Origin: DATGLG01 sp035294245
GTDB lineage: Bacteria > Pseudomonadota > Alphaproteobacteria > JACZXZ01
Direction of reading: 5' to 3'
Length of the DNA stretch: 64,000 nucleotides
NCBI GenBank assembly: GCA_035294245.1
Contig: DATGLG010000017.1
Location: 1-64,000, forward strand
Shown in pieces: positions 18,001-26,381 of the stretch. The notes beneath the pieces were generated by a model. That model had not been told where the DNA came from, ran no database searches, and saw only the letters and a list, made by a program, of their open reading frames with translations. The position numbers were made by a program, and so were the translations under genes. Positions within the stretch are counted from its first letter, which is position 1; every line of letters begins with the position of its first letter.

Positions 18001-19594
18001 GATGCAGCGGCCGGTGCTGGTCGGAGAGCACGGCGAGCGGCGTGTCGTCGCCCATCGAGCCGAGGGCCTCCTTGCCGTCCTCGGCCATGGGATGGAGGAT
18101 CATCTCGAGGTCCTCGAGGGTCCAGCCCACGGCGAGCTGGCGGCGGCGCAGCGCCTCGCGGTCGAGCTCGACGCGCTCGTCGGCCCCCTTCTTGATGAGG
18201 CCGTCGAGCTTCTTGATGCTCTTGGTCCATTTCCCGAAGGGCCGCTCCTTGGCGAGCATCGCCTTGACCTCGCGATCGCGGTAGAGCTTGCCGTTGCGGA
18301 GGTCGATGGCGATCATCTGCCCGGGGCCGACGCGCCCCTTCTCGACGATCCTGGTCTCATCGAGGCGCACCATGCCCGTCTCCGAGCCGACGATCAGGAG
18401 CCCGTCGCTGGTGATGGTGTAGCGCATCGGCCGCAGCCCGTTGCGGTCCATGCCGGCGACCGCCCATTGCCCGCCATAGGCGCAGATGGCGGCGGGCCCG
18501 TCCCAAGGCTCCATCACCGCATTGCAATAGGAGTAAAGGTCCTTGATGTCCTGGGGCAGGCTCGGCTGGTTGGCCCAGGCCTCGGGCATCAGCATGGTCT
18601 TGACCATCGGCACGCTGCGATCGGCGCGCACCATGACCTCGAACACGGCGTCGAGCGCCGCCGAGTCCGAGCTCCCCGGCTGCACGATGGGAAGGAGGTC
18701 CTGCATGTGGTCGCCGAACCACGCATGGGCCATGCGCGGCTCGTGGGCCCTCATCCAGTTCATGTTGCCGAGCAGCGTATTGATCTCGCCGTTATGGGCG
18801 ATCATGCGGAAGGGCTGCGCCAGCCACCAATTGGGGAAGGTGTTGGTGGAATAGCGCTGGTGATAGATGGCGAAGCTCGAGACGAAGCGATCGTCGAGGA
18901 GGTCGGGATAGAAGGCCGTGAGCTGCTCGGCGAGGAACATGCCCTTGTAGATGACCGAGCGGCAGGAGAGCGAGCAGATGTAGAAGTCGCGGATGCTCTC
19001 GGCCAGCATCTGCTTCTCGATGCGCCGGCGGATGATGAAGAGGTCGATCTCGAATTGGCGCGCGTTGGTTCCCTTGGTGTTGTTGATGAGGATCTGCTCG
19101 ATCTCGGGGCGCGTCGCGTTCGCCTTCTCGCCGATCACCGAGATATCGATCGGCACCTGCCGCCAGCCATAGATGCCGTAGCCGAAGGCGAGAATCTCCG
19201 CCTCGACGATGCAGCGGCAGCGCTCCTGGGCGGCGAAATCCGTGCGCGGCAGGAACACCATGCCGACGGCAAGCCGCCCCTCGCCGGGTTCGTGCCCGGT
19301 GTCGCGGATATGCTCCTTGAAGAAGCCCTGGGGGATCTGGACGTGGATGCCAGCACCGTCGCCGGTCTTCCCGTCGGCGTCGACGGCGCCCCGATGCCAC
19401 AGCACCTTCAGGGCGTTGATGCCTGCCGCCACCACCTCGCGGCGCGGCTTGCCGTCGATGGCGGCGACGAGGCCGACGCCGCAGGCGTCATGCTCGTCGC
19501 GCGGATCATAGAGGCCGTGCCCCTCAAGATGCGCGGCGTTGCGCCGATAGTCCTCGATGAAGCGCTGGCCGTCTTCCGGCCGGGTGCGGTCCAT
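15047..19594 (-). CDS. gltB: Glutamate synthase (NADPH) large subunit
   Basis: 1515 residues, standard for GltB. GltBD converts glutamine plus 2-oxoglutarate into two glutamates. Cys38 in DEHDACGVGLV is the N-terminal nucleophile of the class II amidotransferase domain after propeptide removal. The FMN synthase domain contains SGHVGGTGASPQTSIK and the 3Fe-4S cluster site CHSNTCPVGVCTQ. The C-terminal beta-helix domain has repeated G-x-x-x-G strands such as GLSGGLIVLR. ATG 19594 is preceded by GAGGGAG; the frame stays open further upstream inside gltD but is not coding there. It follows gltD by about 20 bases. Confidence 0.98.
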   Translation of the reverse strand: MDRTRPEDGQRFIEDYRRNAAHLEGHGLYDPRDEHDACGVGLVAAIDGKPRREVVAAGINALKVLWHRGAVDADGKTGDGAGIHVQIPQGFFKEHIRDTGHEPGEGRLAVGMVFLPRTDFAAQERCRCIVEAEILAFGYGIYGWRQVPIDISVIGEKANATRPEIEQILINNTKGTNARQFEIDLFIIRRRIEKQMLAESIRDFYICSLSCRSVIYKGMFLAEQLTAFYPDLLDDRFVSSFAIYHQRYSTNTFPNWWLAQPFRMIAHNGEINTLLGNMNWMRAHEPRMAHAWFGDHMQDLLPIVQPGSSDSAALDAVFEVMVRADRSVPMVKTMLMPEAWANQPSLPQDIKDLYSYCNAVMEPWDGPAAICAYGGQWAVAGMDRNGLRPMRYTITSDGLLIVGSETGMVRLDETRIVEKGRVGPGQMIAIDLRNGKLYRDREVKAMLAKERPFGKWTKSIKKLDGLIKKGADERVELDREALRRRQLAVGWTLEDLEMILHPMAEDGKEALGSMGDDTPLAVLSDQHRPLHHYFRQNFSQVTNPPIDSLRETRVMSLVTRLGNLGNILDEDESQCRLLQLASPVLSNGEFEAMRAYMGATAADVDCTFDASKGDGALREAINRIRQEAEDAVRGGAQHIILSDKATSAARIAIPMILAAGAVHSHLVRKKLRTFISLNVRSGECLDVHYFAVLIGVGATSVNAYLAQETLADRHRRGLFGALSFEEVVQRYKRAVDQGLLKIISKMGISVISSYRGGCNFEALGLSRSLVAEFFPGMPSRISGIGLNGIERKLRELHERAYGEDIAALPVGGFYRYRRGGETHAYQGALIHTLQTAVATDSYSTYKKYSEGTRKLPPVSLRDLLDFKPKRPPISVDEVESITEIRKRFVTPGMSLGALGPEAHETLNIAMNRIGAKADSGEGGEDPARFKPNANGDNPNSAIKQVASGRFGVTAEYLNNCRELEIKIAQGAKPGEGGQLMGFKVTEMIAKLRHSTPGVTLISPPPHHDIYSIEDLAQLIYDLKQINPDAKVCVKLVSRSGIGTVAAGVAKAKADVVLISGHVGGTGASPQTSIKFAGTPWEMGLSEVHQILTLNRLRHRVKLRTDGGIKTGRDVVIAALLGAEEYGVGTAALVAMGCIMVRQCHSNTCPVGVCTQDPKLRAKFEGTPERVVNLFTFIAEEVREILASLGARSLNEIIGRTDLLFQVSRGSPHLDDLDLNQILAQADPGDYPRYCTLEGRNEVPDTLDAQIIKDAQPLLVDGEKMQLAYNIRNTHRAIGARLSSEITRRYGMAGLPPAHITVRLRGSAGQSLGAFAVQGLKLEVFGDANDYVGKGLSGGLIVLRTMTASPLASHENTIMGNTVLYGATAGKLFAAGQAGERFAVRNSGAEAVVEGCGSNGCEYMTNGTVVILGPVGDNFAAGMTGGMAFVYDPEEQLPARLNGETVLLQRIETPYWEGVCRALVQEHADHTQSRWAAGLLNDWDREVGKFWQIVPKEMIGRLAEPVKREALAAASA

Positions 19595-19614
19595 GCTCGG
19601 CTCCCTCACGCGCG

Positions 19615-21057
19615 CTACTCGGCCGCCGCGGCGGCGGGTGCCGCGGTCTTGGCCTTGAGATAGCGGTGGATGCTCGCCGCGGCGTCGCGGCCGTCGCGGA
19701 TCGCCCAGACGACGAGCGAGGCGCCGCGCACGATGTCGCCCGCCGCGAAGACGCCGTCGAGATTGGTCATAAGCGTGCGGAAATCCGCCTTGATGGTGCC
19801 CCAGCGGGTCACGCCCAGCTCGGGGGCTGTGAACAGCGTGGGGAGGTCCTCGGGATCGAAACCGAGGGCCTTGATCACGAGATCCGCCTCGAGGGTGAAA
19901 TGGGAGCCGTCGATGACCTGGGGCGCCTGGCGGCCCGAGCTGTCGGCGATGCCGAGGCGCATACGCACGGCGCGCACCCCCGTGACCGCCTCGTCGCCGA
20001 GAAAGGCCTCGGGCGCCGAGAGCCAGACGAACTCGACGCCCTCCTCCTCGGCGTGCTGCACCTCGCGCTGGGAGCCCGGCATATTGGCGCGGTTGCGCCG
20101 GTAGAGGCATTTGACCGATTTGGCGCCCTGGCGCACCGCGGTGCGCACGCAATCCATCGCGGTGTCGCCGCCGCCGATCACGACGACGTGCTTGCCGGCG
20201 GCGTTGAGGGTGCCGTCATCGAAGAGGGGAACCGTGTCGCCGAGGCCGGCGCGATTGCTCGCGGTGAGATAATCGAGCGCCGGGAAGATGTTGCGGAGGC
20301 CGATCCCGGGCACCGCGAAATCCCGCGCCTTGTAAACGCCCGAGGCGATCAGCACGGCGTCGTGGCGCAGGCGCAGCTCGGTCAAGGTGAGATCGCGGCC
20401 AACCTCGCATTCGAGGTGGAAGACGACGCCGCCTTCGCGCAGCAGCGCCTCGCGCCGTGCCACCACGGTTTTCTCCAGCTTGAAATTGGGAATGCCGTAG
20501 ACGAGGAGTCCGCCCACGCGGTCGTAGCGGTCATAGACATGCGCCTGGTAGCCGCGGCGGCGCAGCTCCTCGGCGGCGGCAAGCCCGCCGGGGCCGGCGC
20601 CGATGATGCCGACGGATTGGGCGAGCTCGCGCGGCGGCCTGGGCGGCTTGACCCAGCCATTCGCGAAGGCGGTCTCGGTGATGTACTTCTCGACCGCGCC
20701 GATGGTGACCGAGCGGAAGCCCTTCTCGATCACGCAGTTCCCCTCGCAGAGGCGGTCCTGGGGACAGATGCGCCCGCACACCTCGGGCATGTTGTTGGTG
20801 GCGGCGGCAACCTCGTAGGCCTCCTCGAGGCGGCCCTCGGCCGTGAGCATCAGCCAGTCGGGAATGTTGTTATGAAGCGGGCAATGAACCTGGCAGAAGG
20901 GCACGCCGCATTGAGAGCAGCGGCTGGCCTGCTCCCGGGCGCGCTCGGCGGCGAATTCGGCATAGATCTCGTGGAAGTCGCGGCGGCGCGCCTCGGCCTC
21001 CCGCTTCTCGGGCATCTGCTTCTCGAGATGGACGAATTTGGGCAGGCCGCGCGGCAT
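19615..21057 (-). CDS. gltD: Glutamate synthase (NADPH) small subunit
   Basis: 480 residues. GltD oxidises NADPH and passes electrons through FAD and 4Fe-4S clusters to GltB. Two N-terminal Cys clusters are visible: Cys47, 50, 55, 59 (CSQCGVPFCQVHCP) and Cys94, 98, 104, 108 (CGRICPQDRLCEGNC). FAD binding is at GIIGAGPGGLAAAEE (150-164) and NADPH binding at VVIGGGDTAMDC. The order gltD then gltB differs from E. coli gltBD. A 512-base AT-rich region with two palindromes lies upstream and is the likely promoter region for both genes. Confidence 0.98.
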   Translation of the reverse strand: MPRGLPKFVHLEKQMPEKREAEARRRDFHEIYAEFAAERAREQASRCSQCGVPFCQVHCPLHNNIPDWLMLTAEGRLEEAYEVAAATNNMPEVCGRICPQDRLCEGNCVIEKGFRSVTIGAVEKYITETAFANGWVKPPRPPRELAQSVGIIGAGPGGLAAAEELRRRGYQAHVYDRYDRVGGLLVYGIPNFKLEKTVVARREALLREGGVVFHLECEVGRDLTLTELRLRHDAVLIASGVYKARDFAVPGIGLRNIFPALDYLTASNRAGLGDTVPLFDDGTLNAAGKHVVVIGGGDTAMDCVRTAVRQGAKSVKCLYRRNRANMPGSQREVQHAEEEGVEFVWLSAPEAFLGDEAVTGVRAVRMRLGIADSSGRQAPQVIDGSHFTLEADLVIKALGFDPEDLPTLFTAPELGVTRWGTIKADFRTLMTNLDGVFAAGDIVRGASLVVWAIRDGRDAAASIHRYLKAKTAAPAAAAAE

Positions 21058-21264
21058 CTCGTTCCCCTGATAGGGCGCCCCACGGGGGCGGCGCCCGGAT
21101 CGGCGTGTCGCGTCGAGACCGAGGCTCTCGTCGGGCCGTTATGTCCGCAAGACTGTCCCACCAGGCTGGGGAGCGAGACGTCTCTCTCTTGGGCCCGCCT
21201 CGTGCGGGATGACCGGCGATTCGACCTGACCGCGACGCGCTTTGCCGGATGAGCTTATCAAATT

Positions 21265-21285
21265 TAAGTCATCATATCTGACTTA
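21265..21285. promoter_or_regulatory. Palindromic operator candidate, TAAGTCA-N7-TGACTTA
   Basis: Perfect 7-base arms TAAGTCA (21265-21271) and TGACTTA (21279-21285) around 7 AT-rich bases, about 210 bases upstream of gltD. Size and symmetry suit a dimeric regulator. The regulator is unknown; it does not obviously match the Lrp consensus that controls gltBD in E. coli. Confidence 0.5.
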
Positions 21286-21353
21286 TATGCTTTGGCGTCG
21301 AAACTATCCTCATTCGATTAACGTTGAGGACGCCGCGGCGCAACAAAAGATGA

Positions 21354-21366
21354 TACCAAAATGGTA
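21354..21366. promoter_or_regulatory. Second short palindrome upstream of gltDB, TACCA-AAA-TGGTA
   Basis: Arms TACCA (21354-21358) and TGGTA (21362-21366) with a 3-base centre, about 70 bases from the first palindrome. It may be a second operator; it is short enough to be chance. Confidence 0.3.
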
Positions 21367-21569
21367 CGATCGACGAAAAATTCCCGCGCGCCCGTTCTCT
21401 CGGACAGAGGCTTTCGCCACGCCATGAGCCGAAGGCCCTTATCCGAGCCTGTCCCTCGCCCCTTTTTGCTGTTGGCGCTAGCGCTGGTCCAGGGTGCCGG
21501 CGAAAGTGCCGCCGCTCGCCGCCGCCGGCCAGTTGACGGGGCTGTCGCGGGTCTTCGGCGCCGCGCCGC

Positions 21570-22583
21570 TCAGGCGGGGCGGGGGCTCCGATAGCGGCCG
21601 CCGCGGCGGTAGATGTCCATGTAAGTGGGCAGGATGGCCTCGGCGGGCACCGGGACGATGCCGAGCTCTGCGAGCCCCGGCGCGCCCGGTGCGACGACAT
21701 TATCCCGCCGCATAAGCCTGACCTGATCGCGGGTCAGAAGCGGCTCCGGCAGGGGCACGAGGCCGAGCAAGGCGGCCTCGATCTCGGCGAGCCAGAGGGG
21801 CACCGGCACGAGCAGGCGCCGCCGCTGCGTCTCGTGGAGCACGAGTCCCATGATCTCCCTGAAGCTATAGACACGCGGACCGCCGAGCTCGTAGGTCTGC
21901 CCTTGGCACGACGGCTCCTCGAGAGCGCGGAAGATCGCCGCGGCGACATCGCCGACATAGACGGGCTGGAAGCGCGTGCCGCCGTCGCCGCAGAGGAGGA
22001 GGCGCGCCCCGCCCTCCGGGTAGCGCTCGAGGCGCGGACGGGCGCGGAAGACCGGCAGGACCGGCAGCATCCGGGCCAGCGCGCCGAAGCGATTGAAAAA
22101 GCGGTCCTCGGGGCCGAAGACGACGCTCGGGCGCATGATCGTCGCCGCTGGAAAGGCGTCGCGCATCGCGGCCTCGCCCTCGGCCTTGGTGCGGCCGTAG
22201 ACGGAAGGGGAGAGAAGGTCGGCGCCGAGCGCCGAGACATGCACCAGCCGCTTCACCCCCGCAGCGCGGGCGGCGCGGGCGATCCGGCCGGGGCCGCGCG
22301 CCTGGATCTCGGCGAAGCTCTGGCGGCCGCGCTCGAAGAGGATGCCGACGAGGTTGACGACGGCGTCGGCCCCCTGCACCGCCGCCCGAACCGTCGCCTC
22401 GTCGCGGATATCGACGCGCATGGGAACGATCTGGGCGACATCACCCATCGGCTTGAGGAAGGCAGCACCCTCCGGATCGCGCACCGCGATGCGGAGCACG
22501 TCGCCATGGGCGGCGAGCCGTCTCACCAAATGGCGCCCGATGAAGCCCGAGCCGCCGAAGACCGTGACGCGGCGGTTTGCCAT
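21570..22583 (-). CDS. NDUFA9-like NAD(P)-binding protein (complex I-associated atypical SDR)
   Basis: 337 residues. The Rossmann start is VTVFGGSGFIGRHLVRRLAAHG, with GGSGFIG binding NAD(P). Then come VDIRDEATVRAAVQGADAVVNLVG, the degenerate active site region VHVSALGADLLSPSVYGRTKAEGE and MRPSVVFGPEDRFFNRFG, hallmarks of the alphaproteobacterial homologues of complex I subunit NDUFA9. The Tyr-x3-Lys (YGRTK) is retained. The C-terminal part has a hydrophobic surface that in NDUFA9 contacts the membrane. Role in complex I assembly or lipid binding is inferred from the family. It reads toward gltD but is separated by more than 500 bases. Confidence 0.9.
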   Translation of the reverse strand: MANRRVTVFGGSGFIGRHLVRRLAAHGDVLRIAVRDPEGAAFLKPMGDVAQIVPMRVDIRDEATVRAAVQGADAVVNLVGILFERGRQSFAEIQARGPGRIARAARAAGVKRLVHVSALGADLLSPSVYGRTKAEGEAAMRDAFPAATIMRPSVVFGPEDRFFNRFGALARMLPVLPVFRARPRLERYPEGGARLLLCGDGGTRFQPVYVGDVAAAIFRALEEPSCQGQTYELGGPRVYSFREIMGLVLHETQRRRLLVPVPLWLAEIEAALLGLVPLPEPLLTRDQVRLMRRDNVVAPGAPGLAELGIVPVPAEAILPTYMDIYRRGGRYRSPRPA

Positions 22584-22752
22584 CTTCCCTCCCCCGTCGA
22601 ATCCCGCCTCTTATACCGCGCCGCGCCCGGCTCGCAAGGGAACTGCCGCGCGGAAAGGGGCTGCCGGCGGCGCCGACAAGCCGGTTGACATGGGGGTGAG
22701 GGCGGGCTAGGCAGTGCGGGCAAAAAACGTGCCGAACCTTAGGGTTGGACGT

Positions 22753-22839
22753 GCCCAGGTGGCGGAATTGGTAGACGCGCAGGTTTCAGGTACCTGTGGC
22801 CGCGAGGCCGTGGAAGTTCGAGTCTTCTCCTGGGCACCA
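22753..22839 (+). tRNA. tRNA-Leu (anticodon CAG)
   Basis: An 87-nt class II tRNA: acceptor GCCCAGG pairs with CCTGGGC, then A and encoded CCA. The anticodon arm CAGGT-TTCAGGT-ACCTG gives CAG, decoding CUG. The long variable arm TGGCCGCGAGGCCGTG and the T-arm GTTCGAGTC are present. An RNase D-like gene follows 32 bases downstream. Confidence 0.96.
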
Positions 22840-22871
22840 TCGCCGCCAAGCGCCGGGCGCGCACGGCTGCG

Positions 22872-23495
22872 ATGACCGCATCCCCGCGCATTCAGCTCCA
22901 TCACGACGATCTTCCGACCGGGCTCGATCTCGGCGCCGTGGTCGCCGTGGATACGGAGACGATGGGGCTCGAGCCGCGGCGCGACCGCCTCTGCCTCGTG
23001 CAGCTCTCGGCCGGCGACGGCGTCTGCCACCTGGTGCAGTTTGCCGCCGGCCGCTACGATGCGCCGCAGTTGAAGGCGCTGCTCGGCGACCCCATGGTCA
23101 TGAAGCTGTTCCACTTCGCCCGCTTCGACCTGGCGATGCTGCGGCGGCACCTCGGCGTGGTTTGCCGGCCGGTCTATTGCACGAAGATTGCGTCCAAGCT
23201 GACGCGCACCTTCACCGACCGCCATGGGCTCAAGGATCTCTGCCGCGAGCTCCTGGGGATCGAGATCAGCAAGCAGCAGCAATTATCCGATTGGGGCGCC
23301 GAGCGGCTGAACGATGAGCAACTGGCTTATGCCGCGTCGGACGTACTTCATCTGCACGAGCTCAAGGGAAAGCTCGACGCGCTGCTCGAGCGCGAAGGCC
23401 GCCGCCAGCTCGCCGAGGCGTGCTTCGCCTTCCTGCCGGCGCGCGCCGAGCTCGATCTCGGCGGCTGGGACGATCCGGACATCTTCGCCCATTAG
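22872..23495 (+). CDS. RNase D-like 3'-5' exonuclease (DEDDy, short form)
   Basis: 207 residues, the exonuclease domain alone. Asp27 and Glu29 (VDTETMGL), an Asp in FHFARFDLAML, and Tyr plus Asp in AYAASDVLHL form the DEDDy two-metal site. The HRDC domains of E. coli RNase D (about 375 residues) are absent; short forms are common in alphaproteobacteria. A role in RNA 3'-end processing is inferred. It sits directly after tRNA-Leu, which is suggestive but not proof, and before kdsD. Confidence 0.9.
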   Translation: MTASPRIQLHHDDLPTGLDLGAVVAVDTETMGLEPRRDRLCLVQLSAGDGVCHLVQFAAGRYDAPQLKALLGDPMVMKLFHFARFDLAMLRRHLGVVCRPVYCTKIASKLTRTFTDRHGLKDLCRELLGIEISKQQQLSDWGAERLNDEQLAYAASDVLHLHELKGKLDALLEREGRRQLAEACFAFLPARAELDLGGWDDPDIFAH

Positions 23496-23559
23496 GGCCG
23501 CCGGCCGGCTTCATTGACGTTTAACCATTCGCGTAGCATACTGGCACAGGCGTGAATTC

Positions 23560-24654
23560 GTGAGGATTTACAAAGATATGGCGGGTCACCGGTCGGGTTC
23601 GGGTAGAGCCGCGGCGCCCGCTTCCGTCAACCCAGGGGCGGTTGGCAGGGAGGGAGTGGCGGCCGAGACCTCCGCGGCGCCGCAGGACAACGCCGATCTA
23701 GCGGCGGCCCAGCGGGTGCTGCGTCTGGAGGCGGCAGCCCTCGATCAGCTCGCCGCGACCCTCGATGGCGCCTTCACCGCGGCAACCGCCCGCCTTCACG
23801 CGGTGCGCGGCCGCATCGTCGTGACCGGCATGGGCAAGAGCGGCCATATCGCGCGCAAGATCGCGGCGACCCTGGCCTCGACCGGAACCCCGGCTCTTTT
23901 CGTGCATCCCGCCGAGGCGAGCCATGGCGACCTCGGCATGGTGACGCGGGAGGATGCGGTCCTCGCCCTCTCCAATTCCGGCGAGACGAACGAGCTCGCC
24001 GACCTCGTCGCCTATACCCGCCGCTTCGCCATTCCCCTCATCGCCGTGACGGGACGGGCGCAGAGCTCGCTCGCCGAGGCGGCGGACATCGCCCTCATCC
24101 TGCCGAGCGCTCCCGAGGCCTGCCCTCTCGGGCTCGCGCCGACGACCTCGACCACGCTGATGCTCGCCCTCGGCGACGCGCTTGCGATCGCGCTCCTCGA
24201 GCGCAAGGGCTTCTCCGCCGAGGAGTTCCAGGTGCTGCATCCCGGCGGCAATATCGGGCGGCGGCTCCTGCGCGTCTCGGACATCATGCACACGGGCGAC
24301 GAGATCCCCCTGACCTCGCCCGAGGCGAGCATGAGCGAGGCCATCCTGGTGATGACGCGCAAGCATTTCGGCTGCGTCGGCGTCCTCGACGGCGCAGGCC
24401 GGCTGATCGGCATCATCACCGACGGCGACCTGCGCCGGCACATGGGCGCCGAGCTCCTCGATAAGCGCGCGGCGGAGGTGATGACGCGCGGGCCGCAGAC
24501 GATCCGGCCCAGGGCGCTGGCCGCCGAGGCGCTCGGCCTGATGAACAGCCGCGGCATCGACAATCGCGGCATCACGAGTCTCTTCGTCGTGGAGGAGGGC
24601 CGGCCCATCGGCATCCTCCACATCCATGACTGCCTGCGCGCAGGCGTGACGTGA
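23560..24654 (+). CDS. kdsD: Arabinose-5-phosphate isomerase (KdsD/KpsF family)
   Basis: About 358-364 residues. KdsD interconverts ribulose-5-phosphate and arabinose-5-phosphate, the first step to KDO for lipopolysaccharide. The SIS domain has IVVTGMGKSGHIARK and ALSNSGETNEL, and the His of VHPAEASHGDLGM is typical. A pair of CBS domains follows from about residue 240 (VSDIMHTGDEIPL; TDGDLRRHMG). The start is GTG 23560 or ATG 23578; the first 40 residues are Ala/Gly-rich and poorly conserved, so a later start is possible. First gene of the kdsD-lptC-lptA-lptB-rpoN run. Confidence 0.95.
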   Translation: MRIYKDMAGHRSGSGRAAAPASVNPGAVGREGVAAETSAAPQDNADLAAAQRVLRLEAAALDQLAATLDGAFTAATARLHAVRGRIVVTGMGKSGHIARKIAATLASTGTPALFVHPAEASHGDLGMVTREDAVLALSNSGETNELADLVAYTRRFAIPLIAVTGRAQSSLAEAADIALILPSAPEACPLGLAPTTSTTLMLALGDALAIALLERKGFSAEEFQVLHPGGNIGRRLLRVSDIMHTGDEIPLTSPEASMSEAILVMTRKHFGCVGVLDGAGRLIGIITDGDLRRHMGAELLDKRAAEVMTRGPQTIRPRALAAEALGLMNSRGIDNRGITSLFVVEEGRPIGILHIHDCLRAGVT

Positions 24655-24675
24655 CGTGAGGCCGCTCGGGAACGC

Positions 24676-25365
24676 ATGACTGACGCCGCCAGGATGAAAT
24701 CGGAAGAGGACGCCCGCGAGCGCCTGCGCTTCACGGCGCCCCGGCCGCTCGCCGAGCTCGCCGGCAGCCATTACAGCGCCTTCGTCGGCGCCATGAAGGT
24801 GATGCTGCCGGCGATCGGGCTCGGGCTCATCCTCCTCGTCGCCGCCTGGCCGGAGTTTCGCAACCGCGTCGACAGCTTCCATATCGGCATCGCCAAGATG
24901 TCGGCGGAGGACATCGAGAACCTGCGCATGATCAACCCGCGCTACCAGGGCCTCGACAATCGCGGCGAGCCCTATACGGTGACGGCGCGCTCGGCGGTGA
25001 AGCGCAATCCCAAATCGGACCTCATCGAGCTCGATTCGCCCCAGGCCGACATCACGCTCCAGCGTGGCAACTGGGTCACCCTCAAGAGCGATTACGGCGC
25101 CTATCGCGAGCAGGACCAGCAGCTCAACCTGGTCGGCTCCGTCAGCCTGTTCCAGGACGAGGGCTACGAGTTCCACACGCTCTCGGCCCATATCGACATG
25201 GCGAACAACACCGCCGACGGCGACGATCCGGTGCAGGGCCAGGGCCCGGCGGGTCAGATCACCTCCCAGGGCTTCCGCATCCTGGACAAGGGTGCGCGCA
25301 TCATCTTCACCGGCAAGGCTCACCTTCTCCTCTATCCGCGCGCGAATGGCGTGGCGGGTGGGTGA
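24676..25365 (+). CDS. lptC: LPS export system protein LptC
   Basis: 229 residues. A single membrane helix at about 38-57 (AMKVMLPAIGLGLILLVAAW) anchors a periplasmic beta-jellyroll domain, with ENLRMINPRYQGLD and SPQADITLQRGNWVTLKS visible. LptC docks on LptB2FG and hands lipopolysaccharide to LptA. Position between kdsD and lptA and the fold support the call despite low sequence conservation in this family. The stop overlaps the lptA start (TGATG). Confidence 0.9.
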   Translation: MTDAARMKSEEDARERLRFTAPRPLAELAGSHYSAFVGAMKVMLPAIGLGLILLVAAWPEFRNRVDSFHIGIAKMSAEDIENLRMINPRYQGLDNRGEPYTVTARSAVKRNPKSDLIELDSPQADITLQRGNWVTLKSDYGAYREQDQQLNLVGSVSLFQDEGYEFHTLSAHIDMANNTADGDDPVQGQGPAGQITSQGFRILDKGARIIFTGKAHLLLYPRANGVAGG

Positions 25366-26363
25366 TGGCGCGCCCCTTCGCACGTCGCTGGCGCGGCGCG
25401 GCGCTGGCCGCGACCATTGCCGCGGCCCTGCCCGCCTTTGCCCTTGCCGCGACGAGCTCACCCGCGCCGGCGGCGCCGCCTGCCGCAACCACTGCCGCGA
25501 AGAAGCCGCAGGGATCCGCGCCGGCATCGGAAGGGGCCGGCGGGGCGCATGGCGTGCCGAGCATCCTCGGCTCCGGCACGGAGAAGGGCGGCGCGCCCGT
25601 CGCCGTCGAGGCGGATCAGGGCATCGAATGGCAGCAGGACAAGCAGCTCTACATCGCCCGCGGCAACGCCAAGGCCACGCGCGGCGACATCACCGTCTAC
25701 GGCCAGGTGCTCAAGGCCTATTACCGCAAGACGAGCGCCGGCGGCTCGGACATCTGGCGCCTCGAGGCCAACGACGCGGTCAAGATCACCTCGCCCAACG
25801 AGACCGTGGTCGGCGACAGGGCGGTCTATGACGTCGACAACGGCGTCTTCGTGCTCACCGGCAAGCATCTGCGCCTCGATTCGCCGAAGGCGGTGATCAC
25901 CGCGCGCGACAGCCTGGAATACTGGCAGAAGCAGCAATACGCCGTGGCGCGCGGCGATGCGACGGCGACGCGCGAGGACAAGACGGTGCGCGCCAATGTA
26001 CTGGAGGCGCATTTCAAGCCCGACGCGAAGGGGCAGCTTCAGATCGCCGATATCGAGGCCTTCCAGAACGTGCAGATCACCACCCAGAGCGCCGTCGCCC
26101 GCGCCATGTATGGCGACTACAACCTCGATAGTGGTATCGCTCGCCTTAAAGGATCGGTTAAGATTACCCGGGGTACAGATCAGCTCGATGGGGAATGCGC
26201 GGAATTCAACCTCAACACCAACATCAGCCGCATCTACTCGTGCGACAAGCGGGAGCAGGTGCGCGGCCTCTTGGTGCCGAAGAAGGGCGAGGAGCCGCAG
26301 GGCTTCCTGACGCCGAGCGGGACGCCGCCGGAGCAGGCCCCCGGCGGCGGCAAGCGGAATTGA
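25365..26363 (+). CDS. lptA: LPS transport periplasmic protein LptA (long form with two OstA repeats)
   Basis: 332 residues from ATG 25365 (GTG 25362 is also in frame). Signal peptide: basic start then a hydrophobic stretch ending near ALA at about residue 28. A Pro/Ala-rich linker precedes the OstA (LptA) beta-jellyroll. Two related units are visible: VEADQGIEWQQDKQLYIARG-type (about residues 80-115) and ARDSLEYWQKQQYAVARGDA-type (about 180-215). E. coli LptA has about 185 residues, so this one is nearly double. LptA oligomers bridge the periplasm for lipopolysaccharide. Next gene encodes LptB. Confidence 0.9.
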   Translation: MARPFARRWRGAALAATIAAALPAFALAATSSPAPAAPPAATTAAKKPQGSAPASEGAGGAHGVPSILGSGTEKGGAPVAVEADQGIEWQQDKQLYIARGNAKATRGDITVYGQVLKAYYRKTSAGGSDIWRLEANDAVKITSPNETVVGDRAVYDVDNGVFVLTGKHLRLDSPKAVITARDSLEYWQKQQYAVARGDATATREDKTVRANVLEAHFKPDAKGQLQIADIEAFQNVQITTQSAVARAMYGDYNLDSGIARLKGSVKITRGTDQLDGECAEFNLNTNISRIYSCDKREQVRGLLVPKKGEEPQGFLTPSGTPPEQAPGGGKRN

Positions 26364-26381
26364 GATGAGGAGCGGCCCGGC

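Larger units (their letters stand above)
21058..21569. other. Long non-coding region upstream of gltDB with an AT-rich core
   Basis: Between NDUFA9-like and gltD, both on the minus strand. The part 21245-21375 is strikingly AT-rich against the surrounding GC-rich DNA and holds two palindromes (separate entries). A 61-codon plus-strand frame (21242-21427) has no recognisable domain and no clear ribosome site. I interpret the stretch as promoter and control DNA for gltDB. Confidence 0.6.

Noticed and set aside
14954..19663. A 1569-codon open frame on the plus strand
   Set aside because: Antisense to gltB along its full length; biased composition and no recognisable domain.
19595..20152. Upstream extension of the gltB frame inside gltD
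   Set aside because: ATG 19594 with GAGGGAG and the conserved Cys38 spacing fix the start; the extension lies in gltD coding sequence.
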